17,212 nt of DNA from Spirochaetaceae bacterium (GCA_031265535.1 JAISCO010000153.1:1-17212); one strand, 5' to 3'. Shown: positions 1-7,475, counted from the stretch's first letter. Translations and numbers: made by a program. The notes: generated by a model from the sequence alone, not told the origin.

Positions 1-32
1 TGTCAAGCCACAATTAAAATGTCATCTTGACA
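1..32. mobile_element. Possible terminal end of a decayed insertion sequence
   Basis: This 32-bp stretch directly follows the stop codon of the transposase remnant. It starts with TGTCAA and ends with TTGACA, a small inverted pair. Its position between the transposase stop and the window edge is where an IS terminus would lie. The outer boundary and any target duplication cannot be judged because the window starts here. Confidence 0.3.
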
Positions 33-540
33 TTATGCGGCATTGTTACCGGAACGGTCATTTTTTTGTATTTCTATCTCCGGGGCGAGTAGAGAATTTT
101 TCTTCCACTGTATACAAAAACTGTCATCCAGCCTGATAAGAACCGTAACCTTGTCTTTAGGACGCGGCAGGTTTTTATTGGCTTTAAGTATCTGAAAATG
201 ACGGCTCTCAAAACGCACAACATAATCGCTGCCCACCGTCCGTTCGTATTCACGACAAAAAATATCAGACAAATTACCGTTCCCCAGCGGGATATGCGCG
301 TCTGCCGCGTCCGCGGCGGGACGGGAGAATTTGCCGTTCATCTTAGGCAGGTACGTCTCATTCAAAAACTTGTTCGCCTCCACAATTGTCGATATTCCTG
401 CAAGACGCAGTTCTTTCACAAGCCTGTCATGGTCAAGGGCGTGATTGCGTTCCACGCGCCACGCAAGCCTGCACTCTGTTAGCCGCTATCACCTCTATTC
501 CCAGCTTTTCGCACGCCTTCCCAAAATGGCTTGGCGGGGA
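33..540 (-). pseudogene. Remnant of an ISNCY/IS1202-type transposase, 3' part, frameshifted
   Basis: The 140-residue frame at 33-455 matches, from memory, the C-terminal part of DDE transposases of the ISNCY (IS1202-like) group: an ERNHALDHDRLVKELRLAGI block, then a FLNETYLPKMNGKFSRPAAD block and a basic C-terminal tail. The family block that should come just before (HFGKACEKLGIEVIAAN, about 528-478) is present but in another frame. One extra T near 465 separates the two parts. The 140-residue frame therefore opens only at an internal GTG and has no proper start of its own. Nothing recognisable as the catalytic N-terminal two thirds is found upstream, where the next gene begins at 745. The element is thus 5'-truncated and frameshifted and should be inactive. 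The upstream boundary (about 530-600) is uncertain. The family call rests on recognition, not on a search. Confidence 0.6.
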
Positions 541-584
541 AGCGCATTGCCTCTTGACAATAATCATAGGATGGATTGAAGCGG

Positions 585-646
585 AATGAAAATGCAAAGC
601 GTTTTCATTGCACAGCGGAAAGCCCGGTCGTCCGCGTCAGCGGACG
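585..646. repeat. Two intergenic hairpins between the IS remnant and the membrane protein gene
   Basis: Two inverted repeats lie in the gap before the gene at 745. AATGAAAA (585-592) pairs with TTTTCATT (602-609), with GC/GC pairing continuing inside. CGTCCGC (629-635) pairs with GCGGACG (640-646) around a GTCA loop. Neither is followed by a T-run on either strand, so they are not obvious terminators. They resemble the many short-loop palindromes elsewhere in this window. Confidence 0.45.
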
Positions 647-717
647 GATGCGCCCTATGTATTATGAAACGCGTTAATTTGTTTCTTAAAATAAAATATT
701 TTCACCCTTCAGTTGTC

Positions 718-739
718 TATAATAGTAAGAGGAGAGAAT
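718..739 (+). promoter_or_regulatory. Possible -10 box and strong Shine-Dalgarno before the membrane protein gene
   Basis: A consensus TATAAT lies at 718-723 in an AT-rich stretch, and a purine-rich AAGAGGAGAG sequence lies just upstream of the ATG at 745. No good -35 hexamer sits 16-18 bases upstream of the TATAAT. If that box is used, transcription would start almost in the ribosome binding site, so its role is doubtful. The ribosome binding site itself is convincing. Confidence 0.35.
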
Positions 740-744
740 AGACT

Positions 745-1101
745 ATGAAAAACTTGTTCAAACGGGCTTTATGGGCTTTGACCGGCATTGGCATATTTGC
801 TCTTATAAGCGCGGTGTTCACCCTTGCCGTCATGTTTCTGTGGAATTGGCTGCTGCCGGTGATTTTTGACTTGCCAAAAATCAATTACATTCAGGCGGCC
901 GGCTTATTTCTGCTGACCCGTATACTTTTTAGCGGCATCGGCATTACCGGCGGCGGCTTTGGACACGGCCGGAACAGGCATGAAAAGTTTCTATTCGGCA
1001 ATGACCCGCGCCGCAATAACCCGTTCCGCGAAAAATGGCTTAACATGAGCGAGGAAGAACGAAACGACTTTTTAAAGCATCATCATAACATCTTCCGGTA
1101 A
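745..1101 (+). CDS. Small two-helix membrane protein linked to an ECF sigma factor
   Basis: This 118-residue protein has two hydrophobic segments, roughly residues 9-33 and 47-68. They are separated by a short turn containing FLWNWLLPVIFDLPKINY. A Gly-rich patch follows (residues 64-75), and then a basic polar tail ending in an NMSEEERNDFLKHHH block. I recall similar unnamed proteins (Trp-Asn-Trp-Leu turn, Gly-rich linker, MSxEER tail) encoded next to sigma-70 family factors in Bacteroidetes. The same pairing is seen here: the sigma gene starts 30 bases downstream. A role as a membrane-bound regulator or sensor of that sigma factor is an inference; no anti-sigma domain can be recognised. A strong AAGAGGAGAG ribosome binding site supports the ATG start. 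Confidence 0.75.
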   Translation: MKNLFKRALWALTGIGIFALISAVFTLAVMFLWNWLLPVIFDLPKINYIQAAGLFLLTRILFSGIGITGGGFGHGRNRHEKFLFGNDPRRNNPFREKWLNMSEEERNDFLKHHHNIFR

Positions 1102-1131
1102 AATACCGGACGCTGAAAACACGAAAATAAA

Positions 1132-1698
1132 ATGCCGGAAAAGGAACAAGCGCGCAAGACCGCCAAAGTCTTTATCGAATACAAAGACAAACTCCTCAAC
1201 TTTGTCCGCAAACATTTATACTTCACGGACGAAGCGGAGGATATTGTGCAAGACGTATTCTATCAACTATCACGGATGGACAGTTTGGCGGCGCCCATTG
1301 AACAAACAGGCGCATGGCTCTTTCGGGTAACGAAAAACCGCATAATAAATTTTTCCAAAAAGAAAAAAGATGCACCTTTTCCAGTGATATACGATGAGGA
1401 AGGCGATGAAAGCTATCTTGCCGATTTTGCCGGCATACTGTTCGATACCGAAGTAACGCCGGAAAGCGAATTTTTGCGGAAACTGGTATGGGAAGAAATA
1501 AAATCCGCCATTGCCGAATTACCGGAAGAACAGCGCCGTGTTTTTGAGCAAACTGAATTATACGGCATACCTGTAAAAGAAATCGCCGAAAAGACAAATA
1601 CTCCCGTCAGTACCGTTCTTTCACGCAAACATTATGCCGTAAAACATCTGCGGGGCCGCCTTAAAGAGCTTTACGCCGATGTCGTAACGGGTCGTTGA
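1132..1698 (+). CDS. ECF-type RNA polymerase sigma factor (sigma-70 family)
   Basis: The product is 188 residues, typical for ECF sigma factors. Region 2 spans about residues 13-78: the DIVQDVFYQLSRM helix is at 37-49, and the -10 recognition segment contains WLFRVTKNRIINFSKK. Region 4 spans about 125-181: an AELPEEQRRVFEQTELYG segment, then the helix-turn-helix VKEIAEKTNTPVSTVLSRKHYAVKHLR. Regions 1 and 3 are absent, as expected. The preceding membrane protein gene ends 30 bases upstream, so the two are probably cotranscribed. An in-frame TGA at 1114-1116 makes the ATG at 1132 the first possible ATG start. No Shine-Dalgarno sequence is seen, so translation may depend on coupling. No classical anti-sigma gene is adjacent. 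The RND pump gene downstream is a plausible target. Confidence 0.9.
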   Translation: MPEKEQARKTAKVFIEYKDKLLNFVRKHLYFTDEAEDIVQDVFYQLSRMDSLAAPIEQTGAWLFRVTKNRIINFSKKKKDAPFPVIYDEEGDESYLADFAGILFDTEVTPESEFLRKLVWEEIKSAIAELPEEQRRVFEQTELYGIPVKEIAEKTNTPVSTVLSRKHYAVKHLRGRLKELYADVVTGR

Positions 1699-1754
1699 GT
1701 GGGGAGTCGTTGCGCCGTGTGTTAAAAATGTTTCTTGACTAAAATTTTTTAAAT

Positions 1755-1829
1755 GAGCTTGTTCTAAAACTAATTGACTATGCGCTGAAGCGCATGGTGC
1801 GCAAACTTTGTTTGCGATGGAACATCTTC
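1755..1829 (+). repeat. 75-bp MITE-like element, copy 1 (inverted relative to 10722-10796)
   Basis: This element matches the reverse complement of 10722-10796 at 69 of 75 positions by eye. It begins with GAGCTTGTTCTAAAAC and contains two internal hairpins: ATGCGCT-GA-AGCGCAT and CGCAAAC-TTT-GTTTGCG. It ends in a degraded copy of the terminal inverted repeat (GGAACATCTTC in place of GGAACAAGCTC). It encodes nothing. It sits in the leader of the RND pump gene, ending 24 bases before the ATG at 1854, so it would be transcribed as a structured 5' UTR. Confidence 0.8.
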
Positions 1830-1853
1830 AAATCAAAAAAACAAAGGAAAAAA

Positions 1854-4800
1854 ATGAGTTTAGCAAGATCGATAGTTTCACGTCCCACAACGCTGTTTAT
1901 AATTTTTGTGCTGCTGATGGGATTAGGCGGGTTTGCCATGATAAATCTGCCGATAGACCTTCTTCCTGATGTAAGTTATCCATACGTCATGGTTTCGACA
2001 ACATATACGGGAGCCGGACCGGAGGAAGTGGAGCGGTCTATATCCAGACCGCTGGAGGCGGCGCTTTCGAGCGTCTCTAACTTAAAACAGTTGAATTCGA
2101 CATCGTCCAAAGGCTCCAGCAGAATTACAATGGAATTCAACTATGGTACCGACCTCGCGGACGCTTCCAACTCAATACGGGACGCATTAGACCGTGTACG
2201 CCGCTATCTGCCGGACGGCGCCGACTCTCCTACAATTTTCAAGTTTGACCCTTCAATGATACCGGTAATGGGACTGATGGTCGCGTCTGAAAACCGCTCG
2301 CCGGAGGATCTGCGTCAAATAGCGGACGACTCTATAGTTCCCCGTTTGGAACAGATACCCGGGGTTGCCACCGCTACCGTAAACGGCGGGCGGGACAGGC
2401 AGATCCGCGTTGAAATAAAGTCTTCGCGGCTGGAAGCGTACGGGCTTACCGTTACCCAGTTACAGCAGATGATTGTTTCGCAGAACGCTCAGGTAGCGGC
2501 GGGGTCGATTACCGAAAACGGTATAAACTACATTCTGAATACTATGGGTGAATATACTACGTTGGATCAGATACGCAATACAGTTATATATTATGTGCCT
2601 ACAACCGGCGCAAACGGCCAGCCGGGCAGTCCCATAGAAGTATTTTTGCGCGATATAGCGGATGTGCACGAGGGGTATGCGGACCAGCAAAGCGCGGTCT
2701 ATGTAAACGGGCAGGAAGCGGTTCAACTTACCGTGCAGAAACAGAGCGGTCAGAATTCGGTACAGGTTGCCAAAGAGCTGCGGAAGCAGATGGTCAATTT
2801 AGTCGGCGAATTACCGGGCGATATAAAAATTACCGAAATTTTTAACACAACCGACACAATTGAAGATTCGCTAAACAACGTAACCGAAAGCGCCGTCAGC
2901 GGAGCTGTTCTTGCCGTCTTGATTCTGTTTGTATTCCTGCGTTCCATAAAACCGACCATAATTATCGGCGTCAGTATTCCGCTGTCTATCATCATAACTA
3001 TAATGCTGATGTACTTCTTTGGCTTGACTCTGAATCTGATGACCCTTGCCGGCCTATTCCTCGGCGTAGGAATGTTGGTCGATAACTCTATCGTTATCCT
3101 TGAAAACATCTATCATTACCGTGAAAAAGGCGCAAAGCTAATACCCGCGGCGGTTTTGGGTACGGAAGAAATGATCATCGCGATAACCGCTTCAACGCTC
3201 ACGACAATCTGCGTGTTCCTGCCGCTGGTTATGTTTCAGGGATTGCTGGAAATGGCGGGCGAAATGTTCGCCGGACTCGCCTTCACGGTCGTATTCTCGC
3301 TGACCATATCGTTGTTTACCGCGTTGTTTTTGGTACCGATACTTTCCAGCCACTATTTGCCGCTTTTAACGCGCAAACAGGCGCCGTTAAAAGGCAGGCT
3401 AGGCGTGGTTGATAAATATTTCGAGCGCTTTTTTAGCGGCATGGACGACGGCTACCGTAAGCTGGTGTCAAAGATACTGAGGCATAAACGCATTGTCGTG
3501 GGCGTCCTTTTTCTGATGTTCGTAGGCAGTATCATGCTTGTACCTAAAATAGGCTGGGTATTCATGCCGGAAGAAGCGGCGGATTCCGTTACGGTAAACA
3601 TTACCATGCCGCTGGGTACCGCGCTGGAAGAGACGCAAAAAACATTGAATCAGGTTCAGGCGATTGTCAAAAACGAACTGGTAAAAGACGGACAGCAGGC
3701 TTACGACCGCATCATACTGAACGCGGGCGGCGGAAACGGGCTTTTTGGCGGCGGCAGCACCAACGCCGGCTCTTTGCGTATAAATTTGTTAGATTTTGAT
3801 GATCAAATCATGACGGCCGACGAAGTGCAGGCGGTCATACGCCCATACTTTAATCAGTTTCCCGGCGTACAGTTCCGTTTCTCGTCCGGCAACATGATGG
3901 GCGGAAGCAGCAATCCGATAGATATTGTTCTGCATACGAACGATTTAGTTAAAGGCAAAACGATAGCGGATAAGATATCGGATCTTTTAAGCGAGCGTAT
4001 AGACGCCGTAACGGAGCCGCAGGTAAGCCTTGACGACGGGCTTCCGCAGATTGAAATAGACCTTAACCGCGAGCGTATGTACGCGCTTGGACTTAACGCA
4101 TACACTGTGGGCAACGAAATCAACGCGGCTGTTGCCGGCATAACGGCATCCCAATTTACGGAAGGCAATGATGATCTTGACATCGTGCTGATTCTGGCCG
4201 AAGCGGACAGGAACAGCCGCCCCGATCTTGACCATATCTTTGTGCGGAGTTCCATCACCGGCTTGCGCGTCCCGCTCTCAAATTTTGCTTCCTACAAAGA
4301 AGGGACGGGACCTATGACGATAAGCCGCGAAGATCAGGGCCGCGTCATACACATAACGGCCGGTATTAAACCGGGCACAAAACTTAACGATGTCGAAACG
4401 CAAATTCAGGATATGATAAAAGCCGAAATTCCGGCGGAAGAGGATGTTATTATAACTTATGAGGGCGATAACGCTGAAATGGTAAAAATGGCTATGAATT
4501 TCATGCTGATAATGATTGTCGCTGTCGCGCTTGTTTTCGGCGTCATGGCAAGCCTGTTTGAAAGTTTCCGCGACCCGTTCATCATCATATTCACGATACC
4601 TCTTAGCTTCATAGGCGTTGTAGCGATATATCTAATTACCGGCGACCGCTTCAATATACTTACCGCCGTCGGTATCCTTGTACTGCTCGGCGTCATCGTA
4701 AACAACGGCATTGTTCTGGTTGATTACACAAACCTGCTGCGAAAGCGCGGGTTTGGACTGGAAGAAGCCTGTGTCGAGGCTGCCGGCAACCGTCTGCGCC

Positions 4801-5141
4801 CCATACTGATGTCCACACTTACTACGGTTTTAGGTCTTGCGCCTATGGCATTTTTCCCCGGCGCCGGTTCGGAAATGGTCGCCCCGATAGGAAAGACCGT
4901 TTTCGGCGGTTTGACATTCGGCACCGTCATGACACTGTTTTTGATGCCCGCGATCTATGCTAAAATCAATAAGCATGACGATGAGCGCCGCGCAATCGCC
5001 GACATGAAACGTGAAGGCATAGCCTCCGGATTGAGCAAAGCGGATTTGAAAAGACTGGTGCTTGAAAAAAAGGCGGAACAGCACAAAAATGAAACTAAAA
5101 TGGCGGAAGCCGCGAAAAATTCAAAAGAATTGAAAGATTGA
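1854..5141 (+). CDS. RND efflux pump, inner-membrane subunit (AcrB/HAE1-like)
   Basis: This 1095-residue protein has the usual length and layout of hydrophobe/amphiphile RND pumps, which use proton influx to export compounds from the periplasm or inner membrane. The first helix (SIVSRPTTLFIIFVLLMGLG) is followed by the porter-domain signature VSYPYVMVSTTYTGAGPEEVE. A first block of membrane helices contains the GVGMLVDNSIVILENI motif with the proton-relay Asp at about residue 410. A second porter domain carries a Gly/Asn-rich insert (GGGNGLFGGGSTN). The final helix block includes VLLGVIVNNGIVLVDYTN, and a Lys-rich cytoplasmic tail ends the protein. The frame is open from 1794, but the ATG at 1854 is preferred: it has an AAAGGA site five bases upstream, and the extra upstream 20 residues are translated repeat DNA. 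No membrane fusion or outer-membrane channel gene is adjacent. The PG0541-type gene follows 83 bases later. Confidence 0.93.
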   Translation: MSLARSIVSRPTTLFIIFVLLMGLGGFAMINLPIDLLPDVSYPYVMVSTTYTGAGPEEVERSISRPLEAALSSVSNLKQLNSTSSKGSSRITMEFNYGTDLADASNSIRDALDRVRRYLPDGADSPTIFKFDPSMIPVMGLMVASENRSPEDLRQIADDSIVPRLEQIPGVATATVNGGRDRQIRVEIKSSRLEAYGLTVTQLQQMIVSQNAQVAAGSITENGINYILNTMGEYTTLDQIRNTVIYYVPTTGANGQPGSPIEVFLRDIADVHEGYADQQSAVYVNGQEAVQLTVQKQSGQNSVQVAKELRKQMVNLVGELPGDIKITEIFNTTDTIEDSLNNVTESAVSGAVLAVLILFVFLRSIKPTIIIGVSIPLSIIITIMLMYFFGLTLNLMTLAGLFLGVGMLVDNSIVILENIYHYREKGAKLIPAAVLGTEEMIIAITASTLTTICVFLPLVMFQGLLEMAGEMFAGLAFTVVFSLTISLFTALFLVPILSSHYLPLLTRKQAPLKGRLGVVDKYFERFFSGMDDGYRKLVSKILRHKRIVVGVLFLMFVGSIMLVPKIGWVFMPEEAADSVTVNITMPLGTALEETQKTLNQVQAIVKNELVKDGQQAYDRIILNAGGGNGLFGGGSTNAGSLRINLLDFDDQIMTADEVQAVIRPYFNQFPGVQFRFSSGNMMGGSSNPIDIVLHTNDLVKGKTIADKISDLLSERIDAVTEPQVSLDDGLPQIEIDLNRERMYALGLNAYTVGNEINAAVAGITASQFTEGNDDLDIVLILAEADRNSRPDLDHIFVRSSITGLRVPLSNFASYKEGTGPMTISREDQGRVIHITAGIKPGTKLNDVETQIQDMIKAEIPAEEDVIITYEGDNAEMVKMAMNFMLIMIVAVALVFGVMASLFESFRDPFIIIFTIPLSFIGVVAIYLITGDRFNILTAVGILVLLGVIVNNGIVLVDYTNLLRKRGFGLEEACVEAAGNRLRPILMSTLTTVLGLAPMAFFPGAGSEMVAPIGKTVFGGLTFGTVMTLFLMPAIYAKINKHDDERRAIADMKREGIASGLSKADLKRLVLEKKAEQHKNETKMAEAAKNSKELKD

Positions 5142-5188
5142 AAGAATGAAGCTATTTGAGCTTCGTTCCGCAATGAAATTTATCAACT

Positions 5189-5207
5189 GCGGGGTCTTAG
5201 ACCCCGC
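5189..5207 (+). promoter_or_regulatory. GC-rich hairpin between the pump gene and the PII-like gene
   Basis: GCGGGGTC (5189-5196) pairs perfectly with GACCCCGC (5200-5207) around a TTA loop. No T-run follows, so it is not a classical terminator. Its position between two probably cotranscribed genes suggests an mRNA-processing or stability element that would lower expression of one gene relative to the other. Confidence 0.5.
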
Positions 5208-5224
5208 GACTGAGAGAGGTACAC

Positions 5225-5524
5225 GTGAGAATAGAAATTGTAGCCAACTTAACAATTGAAGAAAATATTATGGACGAACTGCGCACCGAAGGCGTCGCGA
5301 AATTTTACACAAAGTTGCCGAATGTGCACGGTGTGGGCAGGCACGGCCCGCGTATGGGGGACTCGGTTTGGCCGGAAGAAAACTTTATAATGGTGGTATG
5401 GTGCGGTATGGACGAGGCGCTCGGTATTGAGCGCGCCGTAAACCGCGTAAAGAAGGAGTTCCCCAACGAGGGCATTAAACTGTTCGGCCTGCATGAAATT
5501 TATGCCAACGACAAACTGCTTTGA
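5225..5524 (+). CDS. PG0541-family transporter-associated PII-like protein
   Basis: This 99-residue soluble protein has the small alternating alpha/beta pattern of PII-like proteins: an initial strand MRIEIVANLTIEENIMDEL, a flexible region rich in Gly and His (VHGVGRHGPRMGDSVWPEEN), a strand FIMVVWCGM, a helix ALGIERAVNRVKKEFP, and a closing strand IKLFGLHEIY. I recognise it as resembling the PG0541 family, which is commonly encoded beside RND efflux genes, as here. A regulatory or ligand-sensing role on the pump is inferred; the family's biochemistry is not established to my knowledge. The GTG start at 5225 is supported by GAGAGAGG five bases upstream. The gene probably shares a transcript with the RND gene 83 bases before it, with the GC-rich hairpin in between. 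Confidence 0.75.
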   Translation: MRIEIVANLTIEENIMDELRTEGVAKFYTKLPNVHGVGRHGPRMGDSVWPEENFIMVVWCGMDEALGIERAVNRVKKEFPNEGIKLFGLHEIYANDKLL

Positions 5525-5969
5525 AACGCCGTTGACTGACGACAAAGGGATAGAAGAAGGAAAATGTAAAAAGGAAAAAGTAAGAAGTTAGGGAGGGAGC
5601 AAGTAAAAAGGGGGAAGCGCGTTGATTACAAAATGTAAAAAACTTGTGATATATGACAAGTTTATTGGCGCGGCTCCCCCTCGTTCCAAAGGTTTTGCTT
5701 CGCAAAACGCTTTTCCACTACCCCCACTCATTTTCTCCACCTGACACTAGTGTCTTGACATCTTTCAAACTGTTTGTAGTGGTCTCAAGACCGGAAGAAG
5801 AATATTTTACTTCAAAGTCGAAAAAAGAAAGAGTAAAGAGGGGGCTTTTAAAAACTTATTCGACTTCTTTGACTTCGCGGTTTATAAAATTCTTCATGTA
5901 TCGAAGCTGTTCCAAAACTTCAGTTTTGGAACAAGCTCATCCACTGTTACAATCGTGTACGAACACTAG
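5525..5969. other. Gene-free convergent intergenic region with several palindromes
   Basis: No convincing gene was found. The left part (5540-5630) is A/G-rich low-complexity sequence. Palindromes follow: AAACTTGT/ACAAGTTT around 5640-5664, GTTTTGC-TTC-GCAAAAC at 5692-5708, a perfect GACACTAGTGTC at 5743-5754, and a larger hairpin at 5903-5938. The open frame at 5653-6072 (+) translates these repeats and runs antisense into atpC. No intrinsic terminator with a clear T-run is visible for either converging gene. The TTGACA at 5755 has no matching -10 box. Confidence 0.6.
5903..5938. repeat. Solo hairpin form of the 75-bp element's terminal repeat, copy 1
   Basis: The sequence GCTGTTCCAAAACT-TC-AGTTTTGGAACAAGC forms a long hairpin with a single-base bulge. 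It is almost the same as the perfect palindrome at 10631-10660. The arms correspond to the end of the 75-bp element (GAGCTTGTTCCAAAAC) joined to its own reverse complement. It lies downstream of atpC on the - strand but lacks a T-run. Confidence 0.7.
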
Positions 5970-6404
5970 CTATACTACAACGCCGGGCGGATTTACAGAG
6001 GCTTGGGCTAAAGCTTTTAGCCGCACATCGGCGCGCCGTATCCTTTGCTGCGCTGTAATACGCTCAAAGTAAAACGGCTCGCTGTTCAAAACTTTTTCGG
6101 CCTCATTTTTAGAGTGCATTACACGGTCGCGGTCTATTTCCTCCGGCCAGTTGGCGGACTCAACCAACAGTATGGTTTTATGCCGTTTTACCTCAATTAT
6201 ACCATCATTAATAAAAGCTGTTTTCCAAACACCTTTTACATCTTTGATTTTTGATATGCAGCATTTTACCGGCGCGGTAAAACGGTCGTGGTTCGCGTAA
6301 ACGCATATTTCACCATCCGCGATTGTTAATACAATAGCTTCTACCGAATCGGAAAAAAACAAGCGGTACGGGGTATATATTTCAAGCGTATAAGACAGCG
6401 GCAT
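5970..6404 (-). CDS. atpC: F-type ATP synthase epsilon subunit
   Basis: This 144-residue protein has the two-part layout of F1 epsilon. The N-terminal beta-sandwich contains YTLEIYTPYRLFFSDSVEAI, then ADGEICVYANHDRFTAPV and a run of strands (WKTAFINDGIIEVKRHKTILLVE). A C-terminal helical hairpin follows, with basic residues (RITAQQRIRRADVRLKALAQ). Epsilon links the rotating stalk to the c-ring and inhibits ATP hydrolysis. The ATG at 6404 is chosen because AGAGG at 6414-6410 ends five bases upstream of it; the GTG at 6410 overlaps that site and is unlikely to be used. The gene follows atpD but is separated from it by a nuclease gene and two direct repeats. Other F1Fo genes are absent nearby. 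Confidence 0.88.
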   Translation of the reverse strand: MPLSYTLEIYTPYRLFFSDSVEAIVLTIADGEICVYANHDRFTAPVKCCISKIKDVKGVWKTAFINDGIIEVKRHKTILLVESANWPEEIDRDRVMHSKNEAEKVLNSEPFYFERITAQQRIRRADVRLKALAQASVNPPGVVV

Positions 6405-6409
6405 TTTCA

Positions 6410-6480
6410 CCTCTATAACGAGCGGCGGAATCGCCGCTTATGTTTAATCGGACATTAACACGTAGTGTTAATGATTATTC
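6410..6480 (-). repeat. Double-hairpin intergenic element, copy A (direct repeat of 7405-7475)
   Basis: This element is identical to 7405-7475 at 70 of 71 positions. Read on the - strand, it begins with a Glu codon plus TAA stop and then has hairpin CATTAACAC-TAC-GTGTTAATG. A linker TCCGATTAAACATAA and hairpin GCGGCG-ATTC-CGCCGC follow, and the element ends in TATAGAGG. The AGAGG end is the ribosome binding site of atpC. Related copies lie at 14349-14514. Confidence 0.9.
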
Positions 6481-6491
6481 ATTGCTCATTC

Positions 6492-7349
6492 CTAATTCTT
6501 CATTGCTAATTGCCCACTGCTCGAAATCCCACTCGGGGTCATCCGTTCCAGTTCATCCACTGTGTAGCCCTGTTTCAGCAGGGTTAGGACTTTTCCCCAT
6601 GCGGTCTTCTCGCCGCGCGCTTCTCCGCGCTCCTCCCATTTTTTAGTTAGTCCGGCTTCTTCCAGAACTTCGTCAAGCGTTATTTCTCCTGTCTTGTACA
6701 TTTTCAATACCTCCTGTATCGTTTTCGCGTTCGCAAGCAGTACCGCGTACAGATACGCCGCTATCTCAGGACCATTCTTCTTACGACTCACTTCCAATAT
6801 ACTGCCGGCTGTTTCCGTGTTCAATTCTCTGTTCAAGCCTTTCAACCACAGGTTCTCGTCCGGCGATAGTTTTTTGCTTTCTATCACCTGTATCAGCAGC
6901 CAGTGCCCCGTTATCCGGTATATCCCAGGCGATTCTTCTTCCACAGCGCACCCTTCATCTTCGCGGATGTACTTAAAAAGTTCCTTGGGATGGCGGGTCT
7001 CAACAATGGTAACCGTCATCTCCCGCACGTCATGCCTGTTGAAAGCCGCGTAAAGGCAGGCATAGCCCAGCGTCTTGTAAAAATCATAGACAGAGACATA
7101 ATCCTCAGGGCTCTTGTACTCCACCAGGTTGACGTTCTTGAATATCCGGGCAATGTTCTTATCAATGGTAAGCTCCGGCGCTTTTTTGATGATAAGCATG
7201 TCTATTTCCAGAGGTTCCGAGGTAAGCCGGTATTCGTCATGGAATTCCAGAAGGTCTTCATACTGCTCCAGTTCCATGCGCATGGCCTGGGCAAAAGCCG
7301 GGTGCCAGGGGATACGCTCAGGATTTCCCGGTTGTCTTTTCTCGGCCAT
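6492..7349 (-). CDS. PD-(D/E)XK nuclease family protein (Rpn/transposase-like)
   Basis: This 285-residue protein has the PD-(D/E)XK core of the Rpn (recombination-promoting nuclease) and 'putative transposase' group. The core comprises LEIDMLIIKK (residues 47-56, with D50) and NLVEYKSPEDY (74-84, with E77 and K79). The C-terminal half ends in the family's charged repeat-like stretch KKWEERGEARGEKTAWGKVLTLLKQGYTVDELERM. Such proteins are thought to nick DNA and promote recA-independent recombination. The gene interrupts the atpD-atpC pair and is flanked by 71-bp direct repeats. Its own ribosome binding site is weak (GGGATGAG upstream of the ATG at 7349). The last 14 residues look like a frame slip: adding one C to a CCCC run (6535-6538) would replace them with a tail rich in Glu, Asn and Ser, ending at the TAA inside repeat copy A. 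Confidence 0.82.
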   Translation of the reverse strand: MAEKRQPGNPERIPWHPAFAQAMRMELEQYEDLLEFHDEYRLTSEPLEIDMLIIKKAPELTIDKNIARIFKNVNLVEYKSPEDYVSVYDFYKTLGYACLYAAFNRHDVREMTVTIVETRHPKELFKYIREDEGCAVEEESPGIYRITGHWLLIQVIESKKLSPDENLWLKGLNRELNTETAGSILEVSRKKNGPEIAAYLYAVLLANAKTIQEVLKMYKTGEITLDEVLEEAGLTKKWEERGEARGEKTAWGKVLTLLKQGYTVDELERMTPSGISSSGQLAMKN

Positions 7350-7404
7350 ACAAACTCATCCCACAAATAAAGTAAAAAGTAAAAGGGAAAAAGTAACAAG
7401 TACT

Positions 7405-7475
7405 CCTCTATAACGAGCGGCGGAATCGCCGCTTATGTTTAATCGGACATTAACACGCAGTGTTAATGATTATTC
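7405..7475 (-). repeat. Double-hairpin intergenic element, copy B
   Basis: This copy has the same layout as copy A. The last Glu codon and TAA stop of atpD (7475-7470) lie inside it, so the element starts within the coding sequence of atpD. On the other side it keeps the TAGAGG that serves atpC in copy A, but here the next start codon is 56 bases away and the site is probably unused. Confidence 0.9.

Noticed and set aside
1223..1628. Two - strand frames opposite the sigma factor gene
   Set aside because: They overlap a clearly recognisable ECF sigma factor and show no protein family features.
1735..1763. Promoter for the RND pump based on TTGACT at 1735
   Set aside because: No acceptable -10 hexamer lies 16-19 bases downstream; the region there is the start of the 75-bp element.
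5755..5790. Promoter based on TTGACA at 5755
   Set aside because: There is no -10 box at the right distance and no + strand gene downstream.
5653..6072. Open + strand frame of 139 codons
   Set aside because: It crosses hairpin repeats and runs antisense into atpC. There is no ribosome binding site and no protein-like pattern.
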